Of a stretch of DNA of 64,000 bases, positions 55,931 to 64,000 are shown in pieces. Below the pieces are notes generated by a model, which saw only the letters and a program-made list of their open reading frames with translations, ran no database searches and was not told the DNA's origin. Location: contig JAUIRK010000862.1 of the NCBI GenBank assembly GCA_030549495.1, forward strand, positions 124,001-188,000, written 5' to 3'. Position 1 is the first letter of the stretch, and each line of letters opens with the position of its first letter. A program made the position numbers and the translations under genes. The DNA is from Nectonema munidae. Its lineage: Eukaryota > Nematomorpha > Nectonematoida > Nectonematidae.

Positions 55931-57353
55931 TAGGCTGTGTTTACTGGTTATATTCCTTTTTTTTTTATAAAAATTAGTCAAACCTGACAAAATAATTTAA
56001 ATATGACAGCCCATGTCAAAATTAAAATTTTTATTCTTATAAAAAGTTATTTATACATTTCAAGTATGTAGAATTTAATGGTGATGTTCATTTTTATGAA
56101 ATCAATAGAACCTGTCAAAAAATCGATTAAACCTGTAATTCAATGTCAAATATATAAACATAAAAATAATTTCTACTTGCAGTATTTCTCTGGTAATTAT
56201 TTTCTTTATTTATTTAATAAACCAACGTTAGGTGTTTAATTCACTCAAAATATTTCATTCTACAGTAACTTATGTAACTCGATAGGACCTCCACCTTTTT
56301 GGCTACAAATTCGTTATCGGCTCGTAGTCTCTAGGTCATATTATAATTTACAGTATGTAATTTTGCTATTCATTCCATGATGATCTTTTCTTGGTAGCTC
56401 TTTTTTCATTAGAAATTTATATTCTTCAATGTGTGTTCGAAAATTTTTTTATAATGATACAATTATTTTTTTCCTCTCTCAAAGCATTCTGATTAAAGAA
56501 TCTTCTTGATGATCTTAGACTTTTTTATCATTATCGTGTATTTTATTATCAGGCCTGAATATTTGTCAACGAATCTCATTTCAAGAGTTTTTTTCTGATG
56601 AATCATTCGTGATGTTCATTGTTCAATTAAAAAAAGTTGTCCACGTTCTTCATCTAAAAAATTATCTCTTTGACGCAAAAGGAAAAATATGGACAAATTC
56701 AATTTAAATTAAAAATATCTTTATAGTGACTAAATTCTCACATATTGGCATCAGTGAAATTTTTGATAAATCTGACCTATTCTAAATTTTCAGATTTCGT
56801 ACCCATCTTAGCTAAATGTTAACTGTAATCCTAGATGATAAGTTATAGATTTAAATATTTTTCATTTGTAAAAGAGGAACTTATTTTTCACAATCAAAAT
56901 CTTTTTTGAAGCATCTAATATTATATAATTAAACCACTTCCTAGTTCATTAGAACATGGTAGATCTTCCATTTAGTCAAGATACATTTTTTTTAATTATT
57001 TGTATTTATCACATGTTCTTTTTTCAATTAGTTTTCAACTTGGTTCCTTCTCTCATACAAATTTTCAAAAGATTTTATAATACGTTTTGTTTTTTTAAAT
57101 AAATATTTCATAGTCAAGATGATTGTAGAAAGTATTATAAGCCAAAATATACAAAAAAAAAACTATATTTTTACTATATACATAATATGCACCCATTTTT
57201 TGAAAATTTTTACTATATACATAATATGCAGCCATTTTTTGAAAATTTTTTACAGAACTGACTCTCAGGCATACATTATTAATTCAATTGCCACTTCGAG
57301 ATATTTTTAACCGTATTATCTAAAATCAAGTACAAATAAAATAAGCATAGTCG
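55931..57353. other. AT-rich stretch with a 39-bp tandem duplication
   Basis: At 57,168-57,245 the segment TTTACTATATACATAATATG followed by CASCCATTTTTTGAAAA occurs twice in tandem. Nothing else was recognised. Confidence 0.5.
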
Positions 57354-58260
57354 ATTTGGTATAAAACAGATATTTTATTTTTTTGAAAATATTTTTGAAG
57401 ACAGTATCTAGAAGTAAACCGCAAATCTGATTGAAACTTTCAAATATTTTAAAACCCTAAATGTCAAACCTGAGTCTAAAAATGAAACCAGCATCTTCTA
57501 TTTGGCATAAAAACAGATATTTTATTTAAATTTCAAAAATATTTCCGTAGACATTAGACGTAAATCGAACATTTGATTGACACTTTCAGACATTTAAAAC
57601 CTCTAAATGCAAAAAATGATTTCAGAAATAAAAATTATCATGGTCGAATTGGTATAAAAACATATATTTTATGTAAAATTAGAGAGAATATTTTGGGATA
57701 TAGTTTTCAGACATAAACCGTAAATTTGATTGACACTAACAGTAAAACCTCTAAGTGCGAAAACTGTGTTCAGAAATGAAATCATCATGATCTATTTGCT
57801 ATAAAAACATATATTTCATGTAAAATTTGGATCAATATTTTTGGAAACAATTTTTAGAACTAAACGCAAATTTGATTGATACTTATAGGTATTATCAAAT
57901 TTAAACTGCAAAAATTGAGTCCATAAATGAGACTAGCATGGTTGATTTGGTATAAAAACATATATTTAGTTGTAAAATTTGAATGAATGTTTTTGGAGAC
58001 AATTTTTAGAAGTAAACCGCAAATTTGATTAACACTTATAGATATTTTCACATCCTAAATGTAAAAAATGAGTTCAGAAATGAAAACATCATGATTGATT
58101 TGGTATAAAAACATATATTTCATGTAAAATTGAGAGAATATTTTTGGAGATAGCTTTTAGAAGTAAACCAGAAATTTGATTGACATTGTTTAAAACCTCT
58201 AAATGTGAAAAATGAGTTCAGAAATGAAAATAGTATGGTTGATTTGGTATAAAATATATA
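57354..58260 (+). repeat. Satellite array, period about 148 bp, six to seven copies
   Basis: The string TTTGGTATAAAA recurs at 57,358, 57,504, 57,651, 57,798, 57,949, 58,102 and 58,246 (position of its first G), giving spacings of 146, 147, 147, 151, 153 and 144. Each unit continues with ACATATATTTCATGTAAAAT, ATTTTTGGAGACA, TTTTTAGAAGTAAACCGCAA, ATTTGATTGACACT, CTAAATGT and GAGTTCAGAAATGAAA. Reverse-oriented copies lie at 35,880-36,440. The repeat has no coding potential: the 63-residue frame at 58,051-57,860 repeats SINQIC with the unit. Confidence 0.92.
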
Positions 58261-58559
58261 TTTCTATGCTAGCGATTTTAGGAAAAGTCAGAAAATTTGA
58301 AGAAATATGATTTAGCTAATTTTCTACAATAAATTTTTTAATGAAGGGGGCGTTTTACGCCCCCCAGCATTAATAGGGTTAAGACACTTGAGGCAAATTG
58401 AAAATTCTAGGGGGGGAATAAAATTATAAAAAATTTTGGCTTTTTTATTTGGCTGTTTCCAAATCAAAGTAAATAAGAGAGACTTAAATTATTCTAAAAT
58501 ATTCAGGCTTATATTATAGTCTTTTACAATATATAAAATAGAATGAGAAATGCATAGAG

Positions 58560-60179
58560 CAGTGGTTCGGGTCCATGGAAGAATTTCAAGGGGTCTATGG
58601 AAATTCTACTTCAAACTACTTATGTTGAATCTCCTAATATACTTCTATTTTCCAAATCAATATAAATATATATATTTAGAGCTTTTTTAAATAAATATTT
58701 TCTTCCCTTTTTTAAAATTTCATATTTTGAATGTTTATATATGCTTTTTATTAGTTAAAAAATTTTATTCACATTTTGTCAGTCATTAATATGGAAGCTA
58801 ACGCTTACTAGTTTTTCAAATTATAAATATTATTTTGGTTAGCAAGTAAGTAGTTATTTTTTATATATATTGAATTTTTGTGTTTACAACTATTAACAAT
58901 AAAGATAAATTTCATAAAAATTACCAACTTATAAAATAATCTTTTATTGTTGTGCTATAAAAAGCTGTGTTCTCGTATTTATACAAAAAAATTTAGCAAT
59001 TTTTAACATTTTTGCATTCGTTTATAAATCTTAAATCACAAAATGCACTAATTTTTCCTATTGAAAATATGAATACCCTTGTTTGTGTTATATGTTAACT
59101 TTCATTTTTTACTAACAATTAAATTTTTTTCTATTTTTTCCTTTTCACTAACAGATCCTGCATAATGTCAATTAATATTAAGAAGAGAAAGTTTTCGGAA
59201 GATTATCTTCAGTGGGGATTTACTTTGATTCAAAAAAATAATGTAGATCTCCCACAGTGTGTTATTTGTTTTCGCGTTCTGGGAAATGATTCACTAAAGC
59301 CTTCAAAATTACAACTTCACCTGACAAGATGCCATCCTGAGTATGCAAGCAAGGAAAAGGATTTCTTCAAGAGCAAAGCTGGTGACTTGAAGAGACAAAA
59401 ACTTGATGCGACTGGAAGCTTTCAAGAGAAGAGAGGGAACATAGTTGAAGCATCATACCAAGTGGCTTACTTAGTAGCCCGGAAAAAAAAATCACACACA
59501 ATTGCTGAAGAATTGATTCTACCTTGTGCAAAAGAAATGGTTCGATTGGTTATTGGAAAAGAAGCAGCACAAAAACTGGCTGATATACCTATTTCGAATA
59601 ATACGATCCAGCGAAGAATCAGCGACATGTCAGTTGATGTGAAAGAACAAATTATCGAAGAGATAAAAACATCCCACATTTTTGCTATACAGGTTGATGA
59701 ATCCACTGATGTATCAATGGCGTGTCAGCTCTTGGTTTACTGCCGATACCTGTTCAGTGGCACAATTAAAGAGGAATTTCTTTGTTGTAAAAATCTTGAA
59801 ACAACAAAAGTCCCATTGAGAAGGAAGTATTTTACTAATGCTTTTTTTCAACCAATAAATAAGGAATTTCATTCTCTGCTCTTTTGTTATTTTTTGTGTT
59901 TTATTCATACAGGTTATATGATATTTTTATTCAAATATGGCATAATAATATATGTTATATATTAACAAAACAAAATAATTTTTTATTTATAAATATATTT
60001 CCTATATGATTTTTATATTATATGTTATTTTGTTTTTGCGTGCAATATCTACCTATCTACAATATAACATGCATTTTTGCATAAAAATCGTTGATTAATT
60101 TTGTTGGCTCAAACTATTCAGTTGTAGGGGTCCACAGAAAAAAAACGGAAACGGGATAAAAAAAGTTTGGGAACCACTG
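58560..60179 (+). mobile_element. Internally deleted hAT element with exact target duplication
   Basis: It starts CAGTGGTTCGGGTCC and ends GTTTGGGAACCACTG. The 8-bp duplication GCATAGAG is exact (58,552-58,559 and 60,180-60,187). At 1620 bp it keeps the 5' half of a ZBED5-like transposase gene, then jumps to the 3' end (GGGGTCCACAGAAAAAAA, about 60,127), so the rest of the gene was lost by internal deletion. The exact target duplication and the clean reading frame point to a fairly recent insertion. Confidence 0.93.
59165..59965 (+). CDS. Truncated hAT transposase with BED zinc finger, uninterrupted frame (266 aa)
   Basis: The start MSINIKKRKFSEDYLQWGF matches the usual N-terminus of ZBED5/SCAND3-like proteins. 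A BED finger follows with C32, C35, H52 and H57 (CVIC...LHLTRCH). EASYQVAYLVARKKK, ISNNTIQRRISDMS and IFAIQVDESTDVSMACQLLV come next; D178 in DEST is the first catalytic Asp. Family similarity ends near ETTK (about residue 215). The last 50 residues are unrelated and hydrophobic, reading into the deletion. A full protein has about 600 residues, so catalysis is not possible, but DNA binding could remain. An AG (CTAACAG) 11 bases before the ATG could be a splice acceptor. Confidence 0.8.
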   Translation: MSINIKKRKFSEDYLQWGFTLIQKNNVDLPQCVICFRVLGNDSLKPSKLQLHLTRCHPEYASKEKDFFKSKAGDLKRQKLDATGSFQEKRGNIVEASYQVAYLVARKKKSHTIAEELILPCAKEMVRLVIGKEAAQKLADIPISNNTIQRRISDMSVDVKEQIIEEIKTSHIFAIQVDESTDVSMACQLLVYCRYLFSGTIKEEFLCCKNLETTKVPLRRKYFTNAFFQPINKEFHSLLFCYFLCFIHTGYMIFLFKYGIIIYVIY

Positions 60180-60187
60180 GCATAGAG

Positions 60188-61152
60188 AGCTAGAATCAAA
60201 ATACTTTTTTGTAAAAAGCGCATTTTTGGAACAACCTACCGTACAGTATACTGTTCTATTCTAAATTAGTACAAAAAATTGTCCCAAAATATACTATTCG
60301 CTTAATAAGTATAACTAATTTCTAAGTAAAATTTGACTTTTATCATTATAAACTTACTGGTAATTGAGTAAACCAGGAGTCATCAATATGTATATCGCAG
60401 GTGAAGGGACCTTAGAGATATTTTTCTCAGCGCAATTCACTTACAAAGAATTAGCAACCACTGAAGTAACTATCAAATACATAAAATATTTCTGGACTTG
60501 TGAAAAAAACGTGAAAATATATGTGGTTTTAAATCGATTATTGAAGGAAAAAAGAAATCTATGGAAAATGATCAGTTCGAAAAGCAAAAAATAGGATTAA
60601 TTGTAGAAAAAATATTTTTATACAAAATTTCTAATTTTATTTAATTTGAGAATCTATTCTACACCATAGAGAATGTATTCTCTTGTTGGTGGTTTTGTTT
60701 TTAAACTAGAAATATATTACAGTCACGCCGTGTTTTTCAGTCATCATCCGTTCCCAAAAAAAATTATGGATCTTCGAGGCTGATGGAAAATTGAAACAAT
60801 ATTTATCAGAAAAAAAGCTTTTTATTCTGTAGTATTTTATATTATCCTATAAATTAACAGTGATTTCAATTATGAATTTATTGTTCGGGCAAAAATAAGA
60901 GAAAACAAAACAATTTATTTTTTTAAGTTTTTGTACCAAAAAAGTCATTTAACTACTTTACCGTTTTTACGATGTTTTCTTCTAAAGCCCACATTGTAGT
61001 CCATAAATTATATCTAAAGTTTGCAAAGTATCATTTTGTAATTCATGTGTGATAAAGACGTCTTTTTCTGAATTTATAAACTCCACTTATGATGAAGAAA
61101 ATAAAATTTAAGTATGCCCCCAGCAATTACAATTATTAATAGGTGTAACATT
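60188..61152. other. AT-rich stretch, nothing recognised
   Basis: A 76-residue frame (60,364-60,594) has no recognisable motif and no supporting start or splice context. Confidence 0.4.
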
Positions 61153-61373
61153 CAGGGTTGGGAGTCAGAGTCGGTAGAGTAGGAGATTTTAAAAGGATTT
61201 GAGTTGGAGCCGGTATCTAATAAAATTTAGGTCGAAAAAAAATTATTTTCGTAAGCATACGGAGTCTCACTTCTTTAGTCGAAGTTAAAAACGAAGAGTT
61301 TGTGTTGTATTTATTAAGTTTTTAAGTATTTGCAGTAACAGTTGGATTTTTTTCCCTTGACTCCCCAGCACTG
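61153..61373 (+). mobile_element. Short repeat with CAGGGTTGGGAGTC ends (probable hAT MITE)
   Basis: It starts CAGGGTTGGGAGTCAGAGTC and ends TTGACTCCCCAGCACTG. It aligns with 9748-9953 and, as a short remnant, with 45,610-45,658. A clean 8-bp duplication is not visible. Confidence 0.6.
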
Positions 61374-61379
61374 TACATT

Positions 61380-62290
61380 GCTTTATTCTGTTATTTCCAA
61401 AAAAGAGCGGACTGTAATTTTTAAAGTCTGTTAATTTTCAACATAGCGGATATAGTAACGTTTTTGTAATATGGGTTGTGATACTTTTAATCATTCCAGC
61501 ATCCTTAGTCTGAATGTGTGAAGTATTGTTTGGGCAAAGGAACAATATCTGGTGTCTTATTACTACTAACGTTGTCACATAAGTGAATAATATTCTACTT
61601 CATTTGTTGCATAGGAAGTAAGAAATTTAAATTTTTTTAAACTTTGGAAAAATCTCTAAATTAAAAATATTGAAAATATTAATAAATTAGGTTATATTAT
61701 TCAAATGAAATATCTTGATTTCCTTCTTTCAAGAAAGGATATATGGATATCTTTTTTTTTTATTATAAATTTTGAACAATAATTTGATGTCTTCTATTAT
61801 AAAATTCGTCTTCATTCTCACATCAATACATTTTTTTCTCTAAATATTTTTATTATGCTATTTTGATTCAATCAATATAATTTGAAAGAATCACTTCATC
61901 TTCAAGCAGCTTTTTGGGGATGAAATTCTTTAATCGACAAGTCGCAAATTTGAGATTAGAATCTTGTGATACTTTACTTTTTCGACAAAACTTCATGAAT
62001 ATTTCCGTCTCTATGCTTTTTATTTCCAATAAAACAAAAAATGTTAAGAAATTAAGAAAATACCATTAGAAATAATTAATGGTAAAATTAAATGAAAGAT
62101 GGAAATTATGACGCATTATATGTTTAAAATTTAACATGAAATTCCCGCGTGTGTTAGAAATTACTTTTCCTTTTGAAACATTAATCTATTTTACAGACTC
62201 TAAGTATAGAATTTATTTATAAGTTAGCCTATAATATAACCATATCACTATACGATACCATTATTGACATAGTAGTTGTAAGATAGTAAC
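61380..62290. other. AT-rich stretch, nothing recognised
   Basis: No feature could be supported. Confidence 0.5.
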
Positions 62291-62296
62291 GATAAT

Positions 62297-62600
62297 CAGT
62301 GCCCGCGCTACCTATATAATTTTGAGACACGTGCCCCCCCCCCGTATTAATCTTTGCCCCCCTAAAATTTTTGGTTTTGCCCCATGCACTTTTTAAAGGA
62401 AAAATAAATAAGCAAAAATTGTACACAATAATCTTATATAAATGCTGGTGTATGTGTATGTATAATATGAGATTTCTATAGGTTTTTATACAGAAGTACT
62501 TCATGCTTTTAAGAAAAAGTAATATAGGATATAAAGTAATATAGGAAATAAATTTTTTGCAAATGTGTTTCTTTGTCCCATTTCAGCCCCCCTTGAAATT
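62297..62600. mobile_element. Possible hAT-type MITE with C tracts
   Basis: It begins CAGTGCCCGCGCTACC, like CAGTGGCGTAGCC hAT starts, followed by GAGACACGTGCCCCCCCCC and a CTTTGCCCCCC run. A second C tract (CAGCCCCCCTTGAAATT) lies at 62,585-62,600. The right terminus is not resolved. Confidence 0.4.
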
Positions 62601-62762
62601 TAGCTTTAGCTTTTTTAGATTTCTTAGAGAAAATAATTACATACAGCTTAAAGTTCATTCTAGCATAAAGGGATAGGATTGTATTCATAACAGAAAGATA
62701 AAAGAATCTACTTTAATTACAATTTTTAATGGTGTTAATAACGGGTCTCTTATAATCAAATA

Positions 62763-62763
62763 T

Positions 62764-62799
<36 letters not shown>

Positions 62800-62802
62800 T
62801 AG
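62763..62802. repeat. TA and GA compound microsatellite
   Basis: A TA tract runs directly into AGAGAGAG repeats. Confidence 0.95.
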
Positions 62803-62809
62803 AGAGAAA

Positions 62810-64000
62810 AAATTTATTCAAAAAAAAAAAATTTTACGGAAGGTTTTTGAAGTGTGAAGTGCACATATATACTATTAATTGGTGGATCTTGTACAAAGTG
62901 ACAGAAATATTAATAAAATTTCTATCATGCGATTTATTCAAAAATGTTGGAAGGAGTTTTGTAGAGTTGAAGAAAATACTCTATGTCAAAAAAGCATAAA
63001 AAATCATGTAAACGTCAAACTTGTAGCAACTGCCTACAAGTAATTTGTGTTCTATCAAAACTCGCTTTAAATTTTTGAAATTATGCTTTATTTGAGAATA
63101 TTCTTAATTTGCCTCATTGGACGCGTTTTGATATTCTTATAAAAAAAATTCAGTTTAAACATTCATTATAAATAAAAAATATATTTTATGAACATAATAT
63201 ACACTTATAATTTTATCTTTTTTTTTTAATTTATCATATTGTTTCTTCCTTAATTTTGCATGAAAATTTTTGTTGATTTGTTCCTTATTTTGGTTTTTAT
63301 TTTATTTTATAATATTATAAATTGATAAATAAGATAACACAAGTGCATATGTCAATTTATTATTTATAGACATATTTGATCTAGAGTGTCATGATGCCAT
63401 TCTCTTTGCTTAATTTTTCAAAAAGCCTTTGAAATGGGATAGTATATTGAAACATGTATATACATATTAATCTATATAAAAATATTTTAGAATCTCTGAT
63501 TTTTATTTAAATCTTTCTTATTGTTATAACAAGATCTTTTAGGTAATTTATGAATAATTATTAAAAAAATTTTAGCCCGCTTCAAACAATTTTATCATAA
63601 TGTTTTATTTTTTCAATTGAGTTAACAAAGCCTCTTAAGTAACAAAAATTGTTTATTGATTATAAGGGATATACTTTTCAGAATTAATAAAATTTTAGAG
63701 GTATCTTTGAAATTTTCAATTTTTCAACAGGCAACTGTAAATGGAATGTCTTGACATTAATAACTTCATCATATATGGGAAGCTTTTATTGTTAGCGCTA
63801 TGAAGGATTAGTGGTTTGTTATATGATAGCATATTTGGCTTCGTTATAGAATTAATTCTAAATTTTTTTTTCTGGTTTAGTTTTTAAATTTTTAACTTTT
63901 TCTGATAAAAATAGAAGACAGTAAATTTTATCCACTATCAAAAGCTTTAAAATAATTAATTTTCTACTACTCTGGTCATCATTGGTTCCAACTGTTAAAA
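62810..64000. other. AT-rich stretch, nothing recognised
   Basis: No gene, repeat border or RNA feature was supported up to the window end. Confidence 0.5.

Noticed and set aside
1-64000. CRISPR arrays, operons, riboswitches, bacterial promoters
   Set aside because: Spaced direct repeats with unique spacers are absent. Introns, SINEs and LINEs show the window is eukaryotic.

Overview
This is a non-bacterial, strongly AT-rich window from an animal genome. Introns with GT..AG borders and AATAAA signals are visible, and transposon density is very high (hAT, pogo-like, piggyBac, non-LTR LINEs, tRNA-derived SINEs). The mix fits an arthropod; a parasitic copepod-like crustacean is my guess, not something the sequence proves. 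There are no operons, CRISPR arrays or true tRNA/rRNA genes. Two host genes can be supported from splice phase and codon content. Gene 1 is on the minus strand at about 2.9-6.1 kb. One exon (6093-5924) can join in frame to either of two stop-containing last exons (5061-4980 or 3443-3128), each with its own poly(A)-like signal. Gene 2 is on the plus strand at 37,330-48,453: four exons with consistent phases give a 225-residue secreted cysteine-rich protein of a family I do not recognise, with a TATA box upstream and AATAAA just after the stop. Its introns are full of transposon debris. The rest is a layered record of mobile DNA. At least ten hAT-type elements are recognisable, several with exact or near-exact 8-bp target duplications (794-2641, 11,730-12,528, 16,873-18,812, 28,346-28,659, 30,637-31,105, 49,654-51,679, 58,560-60,179). 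The last one keeps an uninterrupted 266-residue reading frame holding the BED zinc finger and the start of the transposase. A long RNase H-bearing LINE lies at 26.95-31.6 kb with three other elements inserted in it, and a 5'-truncated relative lies on the minus strand at 14.67-16.54 kb. The tail of that LINE family is shared with a tRNA-derived SINE (21,616-21,796 and 53,209-53,371), so the two probably form a LINE/SINE partnership. A second SINE family (9.6, 14.6 and 44.3 kb), a second LINE family (minus strand, 53.7-55.9 kb), a split piggyBac remnant (51.9-52.6 kb) and a decayed element of unnamed type (46.94-47.66 kb) are also present. Satellite-like blocks lie at 22.6-23.86 kb (compound monomers) and at 57.35-58.26 kb (period about 148 bp). 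The 148-bp repeat recurs in reverse orientation at 35.88-36.44 kb, where a pogo-like element interrupts it at a TA. The long stretches between these features are AT-rich and show nothing I can name.
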